DNA of 64,000 bases from Mesorhizobium sp. SARCC-RB16n (lineage in GTDB: Bacteria; Pseudomonadota; Alphaproteobacteria; Rhizobiales; Rhizobiaceae). Positions 7,948-18,484 of this stretch are shown here, piece by piece. The notes beneath the pieces were generated by a model that did no database searches, was not told where the DNA came from, and saw only the letters and a list, made by a program, of their open reading frames with translations. The first letter of the stretch is position 1. The number at the start of each line of letters is the position of its first letter. The position numbers and the translations under genes are program-made. The stretch is from contig NZ_ML703276.1 of the NCBI RefSeq assembly GCF_008520305.1, forward strand, positions 32,814 to 96,813, written 5' to 3'.

Positions 7948-9792
7948 TCAATTTTCGTCTTGAAAGAACGGTTTTTTTCGGCGAACGCCCGCGTCCGCCA
8001 ACACCTTGCGCAGCCAGGGCGGAGGAGCCTCCCTAAGCATCTTCTGGGTTCGCGACAGGACGTCAGTGATGGGTTGAGGCTGCGGCGCTTTGATTGGGTG
8101 GATTTTTGCCGCAACAAGTTTGGCTGCGGAAGGGCCGCCGATCGCCAGACAGAACAGAAGATGGCAGCCCTTCAGTGCCGAGACCTTCCGGGTGATGCGG
8201 TCATCGCCCTCGGGTCGATGCGTTCCGCTCTCATCGGAAACGTCGTCGAACTCTACTGCTTCCACGAAATTCCATTCGGCGGGCGTCACCTCGTAGACGG
8301 CAAAGCACCTGGCCGATCCAAAATGGGCATTAAGCTCGATCAGGTCCTGTGTGGCGATCGCCACGCGCAAAGCGCCGGCTTTCCTGTCCGGCGGCAATGG
8401 GTGAACCTCGTCAGTGACGAGCGAGAGGCGACGAGGGGATGTCATCTGGCATTCTCGGTTGCGGAATGGGTTGAGGGTCTCAGGCCTCGGCGCAGGCTGG
8501 TTGGCCTGGAAGACGTTAGCGATTTCGAAGATGAGGTCGCGCGTTCCCTGATAGAGGATTGTGAGCTTGTGCTGGCTGCCCAGGCGGTCGAAGATCGGGA
8601 AGCCGACGCGCATGAGCGGAATGCCGAGGCGCTCTGCCGCCTGTCGACCGTGGGAATGGGTGACAAGAAGGTCTGTGCCGGCAGCTAGGGCTTCCAGATC
8701 GCCGAGATCGCCGACCTGGACTGATTGCGCTGGAATATTCTCGACAATCTTCGACGTGCCGGTTGTGGTGACCGCCGCGGCGATTTCGGCGCCCATATCC
8801 ACAAAAAAGCTTGCCAGTTGGTAGAGGTGGTCTGGTTCGGCAGCGATCGCAATTTTCTTGCCGCCGAAATGAAAATGTCCGTCGAGCAAGGCATCCTGCA
8901 ACTGGCCCCGTTGATGGCGTAGCTTGGCCGGCGACGCTGCGCCCGAAATGACCGAAAGGAATGAGACAAGCCGATCGGCGGCCTTCAAGCCGGTGAGAGA
9001 GTGAAACAGCATGTAAGGCACACCCGTCAGCCTCTGCAGCGCCTCAGCTGAGCTGCGCATTTGCTCGCCGATGGCGATGCAATGCGCCACGGCGCCAAGC
9101 TCGCGAATGTCCTCGACGCTGGTGCCGCCAAGGGTGGTGGGGATCCAGCGGTCTGGTACCGAACCTTGGAGCGAGCCTGAGACGTCCGGCAGGATCACCG
9201 GCTGGAGGCCGAAGCCTACCACCACCTCGCGCAAGTGCTCGATGTCGGCCACGGTGAGGTTCCAGCCGGGCAGGACCGCGATCTTCTTCGAGTGCCGCGC
9301 CCGCTCGCCGGGCCGTGTCATGCCTTCGATCATCGCGGTGACTGCCTTGGCCCAGCCCTCTTCGAGGGCGCCGTCGAAATCCGGCGTGCTGGCCAACATG
9401 ATCTCCGTACCTGCGAGTTCTTCGGCGTGCTTGCGCTGGATGGTAGCGATGTCGCCTGCGAAGTCTTCGCCACGGGTTTCCACAAGCGCCGTCGTGCAGA
9501 CGCCGATCAGCTTTGGTTTGGTCCGGCTCTTGAGGTTCAGGATCGCCTCTTCGAGATGACCTGCCCCGCCGAGGATTGTCGCCAGTTCGTCCATTGCCGT
9601 TGTCTGCAAGGGAACTGCTTCCTTGAAATGCCGCACGAGGAGCACCAGAGCGAAGCTGGTGCAGCCTTGGCTGCCGTGGAACAGCGGAATCGCACCGTCG
9701 ACCCCGAGAAAAGCGAAAGCAGCACCCAGCGGCTGGGAGGATTTCAGCGGATTGACTGCCGCCGATTTGGTTTGGGGAAGGATGCTGGCCAT
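7948..9792 (-). CDS. nifN: NifN-NifX fusion, FeMo-cofactor scaffold
   Basis: One 614-codon frame encodes NifN (about residues 1-449), the beta-like half of the NifEN scaffold, followed in frame by NifX (about 450-614), a FeMo-co precursor carrier. NifN features include FHGSQGCTSFALVLLVRHF and IGVCTTALVETRGED. NifX begins at MTSPRR (ATG 8445) and carries RVAIATQDLIELNAHFGSA, its conserved core. In most rhizobia the two are separate genes. No stop lies between them and the internal ATG has no strong ribosome site, so a real fusion is the simplest reading; a lost one-base overlap junction is the alternative. Start at 9792 chosen for its GAGG site, over a TTG at 9804 overlapping the nifE stop. 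Confidence 0.88.
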   Translation of the reverse strand: MASILPQTKSAAVNPLKSSQPLGAAFAFLGVDGAIPLFHGSQGCTSFALVLLVRHFKEAVPLQTTAMDELATILGGAGHLEEAILNLKSRTKPKLIGVCTTALVETRGEDFAGDIATIQRKHAEELAGTEIMLASTPDFDGALEEGWAKAVTAMIEGMTRPGERARHSKKIAVLPGWNLTVADIEHLREVVVGFGLQPVILPDVSGSLQGSVPDRWIPTTLGGTSVEDIRELGAVAHCIAIGEQMRSSAEALQRLTGVPYMLFHSLTGLKAADRLVSFLSVISGAASPAKLRHQRGQLQDALLDGHFHFGGKKIAIAAEPDHLYQLASFFVDMGAEIAAAVTTTGTSKIVENIPAQSVQVGDLGDLEALAAGTDLLVTHSHGRQAAERLGIPLMRVGFPIFDRLGSQHKLTILYQGTRDLIFEIANVFQANQPAPRPETLNPFRNRECQMTSPRRLSLVTDEVHPLPPDRKAGALRVAIATQDLIELNAHFGSARCFAVYEVTPAEWNFVEAVEFDDVSDESGTHRPEGDDRITRKVSALKGCHLLFCLAIGGPSAAKLVAAKIHPIKAPQPQPITDVLSRTQKMLREAPPPWLRKVLADAGVRRKKPFFQDEN

Positions 9793-9800
9793 CGGTTTCC

Positions 9801-11291
9801 TCAACCCAGGCCGACGGCGTTGGTACCGGTGCTGGCAAATTTCTCACGAGCGCGGCCGGTCGTGCTGACGCTGATTGTGCTCGTCAGTTCATGCTCCAAG
9901 GCAGGATGGCTATCCCACGGCGCTGGCCCCCGTACCTGCTGCCAGATCGGGTTGTGAATGGCGCGGTCGATCTGAGTTATGAGCTCAATCATGCCGTCAT
10001 AGCCGGCATAGGGGTGATGACGCTCCTGGTTGATATCGAGCCAGGGTGTCTTTGCCTTCAGCGCGACGAATTGCGTGCGCCCGCCCGACAGCATGATGTC
10101 GGCCTTGCCTTGTGAGAGCATGGTGAAAAGCTCGCGCGGTGGTATGGATTCGAAGATCTGGTTTTCTTCCTTCAGGGTCTGTTTGATACGCTCCTTGTCT
10201 TCGACCGTCGATTTCTTGACCGAGGTTCCGACGATCTCGATGCCGACTTCCATAAGCGCATTGACGAGCGACCAGGACTTCACACCGCCGGTGTTGAGCA
10301 GCACGCGCTTGCCTTCGAGCCTCGGGCGGTAGGCCGCAAGCTTCTTCCAGGCAATCGACTCCTCCTGCGCGATCAGCGCCTCGGTGCGGCCGACGAGCCC
10401 CGGATCGGCCCCCCTTCTGACGAGCAGATCAGCGATGTTGCGAAGTGCTTGCGAGGTCGCGGTGATGCCGTAGAAGGAACCCTCGAAGAAGGGGATCTCC
10501 CAGCGTTCCTCCATCTTGCGAGCGACATTGATGAGAGCGGTCGAGCAGACCATCATCGCCGCCCGCGCGCGGTGCGCGCAGGCAATATCGAGGTAGCGTG
10601 CATCGCCCGGAATGCAGGCGCGCACGCGGATGCCAAGTCGATCCAGGAGTGGCTTTACCAGCCAGAACTCGCCAGAGAGATTGAATTCGCCGATGATATT
10701 GATATCGCACGGGCCGGCATCATCGGGCTCTGCCGTACCGATCACGTGATCGAGCAACGCCTCGCCGGCGAGCTTGTTGCCGAGATTTTTAGAGCCGACG
10801 AAGCCCGGCGCATTGATCGACACCACGGGCAGTCCGAACTTTGCCGTCGCATGCCTGCAGACGGCGTCGATGTCATCGCCGATCAGCGCGGTCACGCAGG
10901 TTGAATAGACGAAGATCGCCGACGGCGCATACGTTTGCTTGATCTCGCGAATCGCATTGAAAAGCTTGCGCTCGCCCTGCCCCATCACGACGTCGAGTTC
11001 GGTGAGATCGGTCGTGAAGCTTGTGCGCCACAGGGCTGATCCGGATGACGTCGCGCCCCGATTGTCCCAGGCATTGCCCTCGCAGGCAAGCGGCGCGTGG
11101 ATCAGATGCGCGACGTCGGTGATGGGCTGCAACGCGACTTTGGCACCGTCGAAGGCGCAGCCTCCGGCTGCCGCTCCAGGGGTGAGCGGCTTGGAACAGC
11201 CCTGTTGGCGCGTTTTGGCATTCTTGGCCTGGTTCTTCTCGCAAGCGGGCTCGCTGAACACATCCTGCAGTTTCGCGCTCGGCAAGGACAT
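9801..11291 (-). CDS. nifE: NifE, FeMo-cofactor scaffold alpha-like subunit
   Basis: A 496-aa protein that with NifN forms the NifEN scaffold on which the NifB-cofactor is matured to FeMo-co. It resembles NifD: cluster-ligand cysteines lie in GGCAFDGAK, PLACEGNAWDNRG and YSTCVTALIGDDIDA. The start at 11291 (MSLPSAKL) has a GGAG site; a frame five codons longer is less likely. Only eight bases separate it from the nifN start, so translation is coupled. It lies 56 bp downstream of nifK. Confidence 0.95.
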   Translation of the reverse strand: MSLPSAKLQDVFSEPACEKNQAKNAKTRQQGCSKPLTPGAAAGGCAFDGAKVALQPITDVAHLIHAPLACEGNAWDNRGATSSGSALWRTSFTTDLTELDVVMGQGERKLFNAIREIKQTYAPSAIFVYSTCVTALIGDDIDAVCRHATAKFGLPVVSINAPGFVGSKNLGNKLAGEALLDHVIGTAEPDDAGPCDINIIGEFNLSGEFWLVKPLLDRLGIRVRACIPGDARYLDIACAHRARAAMMVCSTALINVARKMEERWEIPFFEGSFYGITATSQALRNIADLLVRRGADPGLVGRTEALIAQEESIAWKKLAAYRPRLEGKRVLLNTGGVKSWSLVNALMEVGIEIVGTSVKKSTVEDKERIKQTLKEENQIFESIPPRELFTMLSQGKADIMLSGGRTQFVALKAKTPWLDINQERHHPYAGYDGMIELITQIDRAIHNPIWQQVRGPAPWDSHPALEHELTSTISVSTTGRAREKFASTGTNAVGLG

Positions 11292-11347
11292 TAAGCCGGT
11301 CTCCAAAGTCCATCGGGATAGCGGCCAACCCAGTGCTGGCTGCGGCT

Positions 11348-12889
11348 TTAACGGGTCAGATCGAAGGAATAGTCGGTCACGCCCGGATCCATCGTCTCTC
11401 GGTCGAGCTTGTCGAAGATCTTGTCGAGGATCGTCGTCAACACGCGCAGGCCACCTTGGTAGCCTATCAGCGGGAAGCGGTGGTGATGGTGCCGATCGAA
11501 GATCGGGAACATCAGTCGGATCAGCGGCGTGCCCGTATCGCGCTCCAGATACTTGCCGTAAGAATTGCCGATCAGCAGGTCCACTGGTTCTGTAAAGAGC
11601 AGAGAGCGCATGGCCCAGAGGTCCTTGCCTGCCCAGACCTGGGCATCCTTGCCGAAGGACGAGGTTGCGAGCAGCTTCTTCATCTCAGCTTCCCAGGCAT
11701 TGGTGCCGTTGGTGGCCAAGCAGTGGGTCGGCTCGCCGCCTGTCTCCATGACGAAGCGGGCCATAGCGTGGACAAAGTCCGGGTCGCCATAAATCGCGTA
11801 TTTCTTACCGTGCAGCCATGACTGACTGTCGGCCATCGCATCAACCAGGCGGCCACGCTCCCGGGTGATCGCCTCCGGGATTTCCTTGCCCGATATCTCC
11901 GATACCCTCATCAGGAGTTCGTCGGTTGCCTCAACCCCCAAGGGGTAATGGAAGGAGGCCGTTTCCTGCCCGACCTCCTGGCAATATTCCAGCGTCTTGC
12001 GGGTGTTGTAGTGTTGCAGCGACAGCGTTGCCTCGGCGTTGAGTGCCGCCTGCACGTCTTCGATCTTGGTCCCGCCGTCATACATGCGAAATTCGCCATC
12101 CGACGGCGTGTCAAACTGGTCCGAAGCGTCTTGGATGAGGGTGTAGGACACACCCATTAAATTCAGCAAACGCTTAAGCTCGCGGTTGTTGCCGACGCAG
12201 AAGCCATCGAAACCGGGAATGATGTTTACGGTGTTGGCGAGGACGGTTCGTTGCTTTCCCTTCCAGAAGTTTTCCAAGACGCCCTTGACCATCGCATCAT
12301 AGCCATCGACGTGGCTGCCGACGAAGGCGGGGGTGTGTGCGTAAGGCACTTCGAAGTCCTGTGGGACGGAGCCTTCCTGCCGGGCATTTTCGATGAACGA
12401 ATGTAGATCGTCGCCGATCACCTCTGCCATGCAGGTGGTTGAGACAGCGATCATCTTGGGGTCGTAGAGCTTGTAGGTGTTGGCGAGCCCGTCGATCATG
12501 TTCTTCATGCCGCCAAACACCGCTGCATCTTCGGTCATGGACGACGAGACCGCCGACGACGGCTCCTTGAAGTGGCGTGAGAGGTGCGAACGGTAGTAGG
12601 CGACGCATCCTTGGCTCCCATGGACGAACGACATTGTGCGTTCGAAGCCTGCTGCGGCGAACACCGCGCCGAGTGGCTGGCAAGCCTTGGCCGGATTCAC
12701 CACGAGCGCTTCGCGGGCGAGGTTCTTGTCGCGATATTCCCAGGTTTTGGTGAATTCGCGTTGGTCTGTAACGATCTCATCGGGATGCGGGCATTCGAAA
12801 TTCAGCTTCTTTGCGGCGAGCATCTGCCTGTATTCCGCCTCACGGAATAGAGGAGCATGATCGAGAACTTTTTCAGCCGACTGCGGCAT
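11348..12889 (-). CDS. nifK: Nitrogenase MoFe protein beta subunit
   Basis: The 513-aa beta subunit of Mo-nitrogenase (start MPQSAEKVL at 12889, the usual rhizobial length). P-cluster ligand regions are seen in [30 protein letters not shown] and [12 protein letters not shown]. The frame is open further upstream, but that part overlaps the end of nifD and lacks family similarity. The ribosome site is weak (AAAGG about 13 bases upstream). It lies 124 bp after nifD. Confidence 0.96.
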   Translation of the reverse strand: MPQSAEKVLDHAPLFREAEYRQMLAAKKLNFECPHPDEIVTDQREFTKTWEYRDKNLAREALVVNPAKACQPLGAVFAAAGFERTMSFVHGSQGCVAYYRSHLSRHFKEPSSAVSSSMTEDAAVFGGMKNMIDGLANTYKLYDPKMIAVSTTCMAEVIGDDLHSFIENARQEGSVPQDFEVPYAHTPAFVGSHVDGYDAMVKGVLENFWKGKQRTVLANTVNIIPGFDGFCVGNNRELKRLLNLMGVSYTLIQDASDQFDTPSDGEFRMYDGGTKIEDVQAALNAEATLSLQHYNTRKTLEYCQEVGQETASFHYPLGVEATDELLMRVSEISGKEIPEAITRERGRLVDAMADSQSWLHGKKYAIYGDPDFVHAMARFVMETGGEPTHCLATNGTNAWEAEMKKLLATSSFGKDAQVWAGKDLWAMRSLLFTEPVDLLIGNSYGKYLERDTGTPLIRLMFPIFDRHHHHRFPLIGYQGGLRVLTTILDKIFDKLDRETMDPGVTDYSFDLTR

Positions 12890-13013
12890 TGGGGGTAACC
12901 TTTTTGATGTGGCGGCGCCATGCGGCGGCACAGGGACGTCAAGACGTACGGATCTCCCGCGGATCAGGGATTGCGGGCGTTCGAGGTCTCGCTGAAGATG
13001 CGAAGCAAGGTTC

Positions 13014-14516
13014 TCATTCGGCTGCGATCGCCGCTGGCTGAGCTGATTTCTTCTTCCAGGGCGCGTCGTAGAGGTCCCAGACAGGGTTGTTGATGGCCAA
13101 GTCCATGTCGCGGGCGAAGATGGCGAAGCCGTCATACCCATGATACGGGCCGGAATAGTCCCAGGAGTGCATTTGACGGAACGGTATTCCCATCTTCTGG
13201 ACCGGGTACTTTTCCTTGATGCCGGAGCCAACGAGATCGGGGCGGATTCCCTCGATGAACTTCTCCAATTCGTAACCGGTGACGTCGTCATAGATCAGCG
13301 TGCCCTCTTGCACGTAATGACCGGTGCGCTGATAGTCGTCGTTGTGGCCGAATTCATAGCCTGTGCCGACGATCGCCATGCCGAGGTCTTCGTAGGCGGA
13401 GACGACGTGCCGAGGGCGCAGGCCGCCGACGTACAGCATCACCGTCCTGCCTTCCAGGCGCGACCAATACTTGTCGATGACGGCGTCCACGAGGGGCCGG
13501 TATTTGGCAATCACGTATTCGGTCTTCTCTTCGATATCCGGTCCGAAATGCTTGGCGATGTTGCGCATTGAGGATTCGATCTGGGAAGGTCCGAAGAAAT
13601 TGTACTCCATCCAGGGCACGCCGTACTTTTCTTCCATATGTCGACAGATGTAGTTCATCGATCGGTAGCAATGGATCAGGTTGAGCTTGGCTTTTGGCGC
13701 GCGTTCTATCTCGGCGAGCGTAGCGTCACCTGACCAGTTGCCAACCACGCGCAGGCCCATCTCCTCCAGCAGGATGCGCGACGCCCAGGCATCACCGCCG
13801 ATATTGTAGTCACCGATGACGTTGACATCGTAAGGACCTGCCTCGAACTTGAGTTCCTTTTTCTCAAAGACCCAGTCGCGGATCGCGTCATTGGCGATGT
13901 GGTGTCCAAGCGATTGAGACACGCCGCGGAATCCCTCGCAGCGCACCGGCACGATGGTCTTTTCGTATTCCTTGGTCTTCTTCCGCGAGACCGCCTCGAT
14001 GTCGTCGCCGATCAACCCAATCGGGCATTCGGACTGGATGGTGATGCCCTTGCTCAGCGGGAATAGATCTTCGAGCTCGTCGATGATCTTTTCCAGCTTC
14101 TTATCGCCGCCGAAGACAATATCCTTTTCCTGAAAGTCGGAGGTGAACTGCATCGTCACGAAGCTGTCGATGCTGGTGGTGCCGACATAGTAGTTGCGGC
14201 GCTGCGACCAGGAATAGTGGCCACACCCGACCGGCCCATGCGAGAGGTGGACCATGTCCTTCACAGGGCCCCACACGACGCCCTTGGAACCGGCATAGGC
14301 ACAGCCCCGGATCGTCATCACACCGGGAATGGACTTGATGTTCGATTTGACGTCGCATTCGGAGAGGGCCTGCGTCTCTCCGGCAAGCTCTTGTCCGCGG
14401 GTGGCGACGCTCAAGTGTTTCTTGCGTCGCTTTGCCGTCTTGTCTGGATATCGCGATAGCACTTGCTCAATGAGCTTGGTGTGCAACGCGCCGCTATTTT
14501 GGGAGTCAAGGCTCAT
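13014..14516 (-). CDS. nifD: Nitrogenase MoFe protein alpha subunit
   Basis: The 500-aa alpha subunit, which holds FeMo-co and shares the P-cluster. Key residues are visible: P-cluster cysteines in [22 protein letters not shown] and [11 protein letters not shown]; the FeMo-co cysteine ligand in [12 protein letters not shown]; and the FeMo-co histidine region in [16 protein letters not shown]. The start at 14516 has an AAGGGCAG site. It is separated from nifH by 93 bp containing a strong hairpin. Confidence 0.97.
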   Translation of the reverse strand: MSLDSQNSGALHTKLIEQVLSRYPDKTAKRRKKHLSVATRGQELAGETQALSECDVKSNIKSIPGVMTIRGCAYAGSKGVVWGPVKDMVHLSHGPVGCGHYSWSQRRNYYVGTTSIDSFVTMQFTSDFQEKDIVFGGDKKLEKIIDELEDLFPLSKGITIQSECPIGLIGDDIEAVSRKKTKEYEKTIVPVRCEGFRGVSQSLGHHIANDAIRDWVFEKKELKFEAGPYDVNVIGDYNIGGDAWASRILLEEMGLRVVGNWSGDATLAEIERAPKAKLNLIHCYRSMNYICRHMEEKYGVPWMEYNFFGPSQIESSMRNIAKHFGPDIEEKTEYVIAKYRPLVDAVIDKYWSRLEGRTVMLYVGGLRPRHVVSAYEDLGMAIVGTGYEFGHNDDYQRTGHYVQEGTLIYDDVTGYELEKFIEGIRPDLVGSGIKEKYPVQKMGIPFRQMHSWDYSGPYHGYDGFAIFARDMDLAINNPVWDLYDAPWKKKSAQPAAIAAE

Positions 14517-14578
14517 AAAGCTGCCCTTTTTGAGGTTCTTCGGCTGGCGCCTGGCTTTTTAGACGCCCGTTCGGTGAA

Positions 14579-14599
14579 GGCGCCGGAATGGCCGGCGCC
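14579..14599 (-). other. nifH-nifD intergenic hairpin
   Basis: Perfect 8-bp arms (GGCGCCGG at 14579-14586 and CCGGCGCC at 14592-14599) around a 5-nt loop, just after the nifH stop. nifH-nifD spacers in other diazotrophs often hold such stems, thought to stabilise or process the mRNA so that nifH is made in excess. No T-run follows, so full termination is unlikely. Confidence 0.6.
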
Positions 14600-14609
14600 C
14601 TGAGCGGGA

Positions 14610-15536
<927 letters not shown>

Positions 15537-15585
15537 CTAATACACGCGATACCGGTCGGCGGATCATGCCGCTCGCAACAGAAGC

Positions 15586-15601
15586 ATCAAAACTCGTGCC
15601 A
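15586..15601 (-). promoter_or_regulatory. Probable sigma-54 promoter of nifH with altered -12 element
   Basis: Read on the minus strand the site is TGGCAC-GAGTT-TTGAT. The -24 element is perfect. The -12 element reads TTGAT where TTGCA/T is expected, as if one C had been lost (TTGATGC against TTGCATGC). It lies 83 bp upstream of the nifH start and about 86 bp from the NifA box. Confidence 0.7.
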
Positions 15602-15686
15602 ACCTGCCTTGATCGGGATGAAGAAAAGTTTTCGTTTGTTTTCGGCCGTTTAGGCTCCTGCAAGAGGCTGATCGGTCGAACACCCA

Positions 15687-15702
15687 TGTCGCGGAACCGA
15701 CA
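15687..15702 (-). promoter_or_regulatory. NifA upstream activator sequence for nifH
   Basis: TGT-CGCGGAACCG-ACA is an exact TGT-N10-ACA match at the usual distance (about 86 bp) from the -24 box. NifA would bind here and contact RpoN holoenzyme through DNA looping. Confidence 0.8.
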
Positions 15703-16012
15703 AAGCCTACACAGGTGTCGATCGGTAAATGTCGCTTGAGACCCAGAGCCACAGCGGCTGATCCGGACTGGCAACTCCTTGACCCTGACCTCTGGCAGGA
15801 CGGCGTCCATGCAATCGCCGTGAGCAAGGACGGCATCTATCAAACGATCGGTGGCCGGCGCGAGAGGCCCATATCTGACCAGTGCCGGCGTCGGCCTCTC
15901 AGCAGGAACACCCGCCCTATAGGCGGTAGCATCCTACCCCAGCTGTCATCCCGTTGCCGCGGCCGTCACCGGGCCGAATGGACTTCGGACGCAGAAGGTC
16001 TCGCCCTCAGAT
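15703..16012. other. Intergenic stretch upstream of nifH regulatory sites
   Basis: No credible gene: the open frames here run across the nifH promoter and NifA box and have no family resemblance or ribosome sites. It separates the nifH control region from the tandem small-peptide array. Confidence 0.5.
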
Positions 16013-16222
16013 TTAGTACCGCCAGATCCATCGTGGCAAGAACCGCCAGATGAACGTGTAGTCTGGTATATGGATTAATTTCCTGGCGGCACCCTGCCTC
16101 CCAGCGCTTACTTCCGTGGGCGTTATGGCAGTCCGGGCGACTAAAGACCCAAACGATATCGCTGCTGCCGACAAAGCAAGCAAGCCAACTACGGTCGTTG
16201 CGAGTAGAGTGGTCCTCTTCAT
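16013..16222 (-). CDS. Small predicted secreted peptide, array unit A
   Basis: A 69-codon ORF with a GGAG site seven bases before the ATG and a clear N-terminal signal/anchor: basic MKRT, then a hydrophobic stretch (TLLATTVVGLLALSAAAISF). The tail is rich in aromatic and basic residues (FIWRFLPRWIWRY). It is the first of four tandem units spaced about 480 bp, all read toward nifH. The signal region and leader are shared with the other units; the tail is not. Function unknown. Confidence 0.5.
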   Translation of the reverse strand: MKRTTLLATTVVGLLALSAAAISFGSLVARTAITPTEVSAGRQGAARKLIHIPDYTFIWRFLPRWIWRY

Positions 16223-16539
16223 TTCTGTCTCCGTTGATTGGGAACTGCAAATTGGGTCAAAGCCATAATTGCGGGGTTTGACTTGCAGGGTGGCGGGCAG
16301 ATCGATCTGACAACATTAGGAACTGCTGCTGACGACATCCTGACGGAGCGCCCACCACGGGCTAGGAGGACCGGAGGAGATCCTCATGATCTTGGCCGCT
16401 GCAAAAACCGTGCATATCGGCCCGGTCGGCATGGCTGACGGCAAGCTCATTCCTGTGGAGAGAGATCGCCGACACGCTCACAGCGAGGATCAGTGCCCGT
16501 CCCGAACCATACCGAGCGGAGTGTTTGGCCGACCCCAGC

Positions 16540-16698
16540 TCATCGGTTCGACCTGTGGCGGAACCATGGCTGTTGGTCGGTCGGTGCGGAGCTGGAGCCA
16601 GCCGGAGCCGATTGGTCGACGGACACAAACGATCTCGCTGCCACAAGCAAACTGAGCAGGCCAATCACGATCACTGCCAGAAGAATGGCCTTCGTCAT
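16540..16698 (-). CDS. Small predicted secreted peptide, array unit B
   Basis: A 52-codon ORF beginning MTKAILLAVIVIGLLSLL, a strong signal peptide/anchor, with a GGAGACAGAG site before the ATG. The mature part is short and rich in Ser, Pro and Ala. Downstream of its stop a conserved 3' segment continues in another frame, so the ORF may be truncated relative to unit D. Function unknown. Confidence 0.45.
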   Translation of the reverse strand: MTKAILLAVIVIGLLSLLVAARSFVSVDQSAPAGSSSAPTDQQPWFRHRSNR

Positions 16699-17109
16699 TT
16701 CTCTGTCTCCATTGATCCATTTGGCAGCGGCAAATTGCGTCAAAGCCACCCTGCCGGTTGTTGAGCCGCAGGTGCCGGTGGACGGACTTGACGAAGATAG
16801 GGACCGCTGCTGACGCTATCCTGACGGAGCTGCCATAACGGATCAGGCTATCGGAGCAGATGCTGCGTGATCCTGGCCGCTACACGCTCGGCGCCCCTAT
16901 CGCCAGGACTCGCCTGATCAGCATGGCCGACGGCAAGGTCTGATTCATCGCTCAAAAGCGAGGATCCGTGCACTTCCCGAGCCGCAGGAGACAGCGGAGT
17001 CTTTCGCCGGCCCCAGCTCATCGGCGCGACCTGTGGCGGAATCATGGGTGTTGGTCGGTTGGTGCGGAGTTGGAGGCAGCCGGAGCCGATTGAACGACGG
17101 ACACAAACG

Positions 17110-17113
17110 ATCT
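17110..17113. repeat. Target-site duplication (left copy)
   Basis: ATCT directly precedes the IS left end and recurs at 18163-18166 after the right end. The uninterrupted sister unit B has a single ATCT at the same place (AAACGATCTCGCTGCC near 16627), which confirms a 4-bp duplication. Confidence 0.8.
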
Positions 17114-17177
17114 TGACCTTGCCCCTCTGATCTAATCCGGTTCAAAGTTCGTTCTGGCCCATCGAGAGGACCAGGAC

Positions 17178-17480
17178 ATGAAACGTAGCCGCTTCTCCGA
17201 AGAGCAGATCATCGGCATTTTGAAGGAACATGAGGCCCGGCTATCGGTTGCCGATCTGTGCCGCAAGCACGGGGTCAGCGACGCCTCGATCTACAACTGG
17301 AAGGCCCGCTTCGGCGGGATGGATGTCTCCGAGGCTCGGCGACTGAAGGCGCTGGAGGACGAGAACACGCGGCCGAAGCGGCTTCTGGCCGACGCCATGC
17401 TCGACAATGCCGCGTTGAAGGATCTTGTGGGAAAGAAGTGGCGACGCCCGCGGCCAAGCGCAAAGCTGTCGCTCGCCTGA
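17178..17480 (+). CDS. IS3-family transposase OrfA
   Basis: A 100-aa helix-turn-helix protein (KRSRFSEEQIIGILKEHE, SVADLCRKHGVSDASIYNWK) followed by a leucine-rich segment, typical of OrfA in IS407-group elements. It binds the IS ends and is normally fused to OrfB by frameshifting. It looks intact, but its partner is broken. Confidence 0.85.
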   Translation: MKRSRFSEEQIIGILKEHEARLSVADLCRKHGVSDASIYNWKARFGGMDVSEARRLKALEDENTRPKRLLADAMLDNAALKDLVGKKWRRPRPSAKLSLA

Positions 17481-18146
17481 AGGAAGGCTTCGGTATGAGC
17501 GACCGGCGGGCCGGCTGTTGCCGTATGACGGTTCGCTACGAGACCAGCAGGCCGGACGACCGCGAGGTTCGCGAGCGGATGAAGGCGATCGCGCAGGAGC
17601 GTCGCCGGTTCGGCTACCGGCGTCTTCTCGTGATGCTGAGGCGGGAGGGCCTGGTTGTGAACCACAAGAAGCTGTTCCGGCTCTATCGGGAGGAGAAACT
17701 CGCCGTTCGCCGCCGTGGCGGCCGCAAGCGGGCGATCGGGACCAGGGCGCCGATGCTGGTTCCGCTGCGTCCCGATCGAGACCTATCGTGCTGGCGTTCA
17801 TCTTCGTCGCTCCCTGTTAAGTTGAAGGGACATCATACGGCCAATCGGTTCGGGGCGGGGCCGCCTTCCCCATCAACGGCCAACTGCGCGATGAACTGCT
17901 CAACGAGACGCTGTTTACCTCGCTGGCTCAGGCGCGCGTAGCCATAGCCTTGTGGCGCGCCGACTACAACTTCGCGCGGCCGGACTCCCAAATCGCCTGG
18001 CAGACACCGGCCGAGTTCGCCACCACCTTCAATCCGCGACAGTCGCTCGCGCTGCGCTATTCCAAAGGCTCCGCGCCAGCGCCAGTCGCTTCACCCGCCC
18101 AGCAGGGCACAACCCACGCCGGAAACGAACTCAAAACTGGAAAAAA
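17477..18146 (+). pseudogene. IS3-family transposase OrfB, internally deleted
   Basis: The 5' part encodes the usual OrfB N-terminus (GCCRMTVRYETSRP, ERRRFGYRRLLVMLRREGL, RRRGGRKRAIGTRAPM). After about 17780 the frame degrades and the rve/DDE core is absent. The C-terminal part (RDELLNETLFTSLAQAR, ALWRADYNFARPDS) resumes from about 17875 in a different frame. Non-functional. Confidence 0.8.
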
Positions 18147-18162
18147 ACTGGGGGCAAGGTCA

Positions 18163-18229
18163 ATCTCGCTGCCACAAGCAAACTGAGCAGGCCAATCACG
18201 ATCACTGCCAGAAGAATGGCCTTCGTCAT
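18163..18229 (-). pseudogene. 5' part of array unit C, interrupted by the IS
   Basis: Starts MTKAILLAVIVIGLLSLL at 18229, identical to unit B, and runs into the IS right end after the signal peptide. The rest of the unit lies on the other side of the IS, below 17114. Joined across the IS, the reading frame would stop early (44 codons), so this copy was probably already degenerate. Confidence 0.6.
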
Positions 18230-18484
18230 TTCTCTGTCTCCATTGATCCATTTGGCAGCGGCAAATTGCGTTTAAGCCAACCTGCCGGTTGTTGAGCCGC
18301 AGGTGCCGGTGGACGGACTTGATGAAGGATAGGGACCGCTGCTGACGGTATCCTGACGGAGCTGCGATAACGGATCAGGGCTATCGGAGCAGATGCTGCG
18401 TGATCCTGGCCGCTACACGCTCGGCGCCCCTATCGCCAGGACTCGCCTGATCAGCATGGCCGACGGCAAGGTCTAATTCATCGC

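Larger units (their letters stand above)
17114..18162 (+). mobile_element. Defective IS3-family insertion sequence (IS407-like)
   Basis: A 1049-bp element bounded by inverted ends TGACCTTGCCCC (17114-17125) and GGGGCAAGGTCA (18151-18162), flanked by ATCT duplications. It encodes an intact orfA-type helix-turn-helix protein and the N- and C-terminal ends of an orfB integrase, but the DDE catalytic middle is missing. The element is therefore shorter than a full IS3-type copy and cannot transpose by itself. It interrupts unit C of the peptide array. The clean target duplication shows it moved in before, or together with, its internal deletion. Confidence 0.85.

Noticed and set aside
9044-9847. 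Long open frame inside nifN in another frame
   Set aside because: It is a high-GC shadow of nifN, rich in Arg and with no family resemblance; similar shadows in nifE, nifK, nifD and fixI were also dismissed.
12890-13291. N-terminal extension of NifK
   Set aside because: The open frame overlaps nifD coding sequence and lacks similarity; the conserved NifK starts at 12889.
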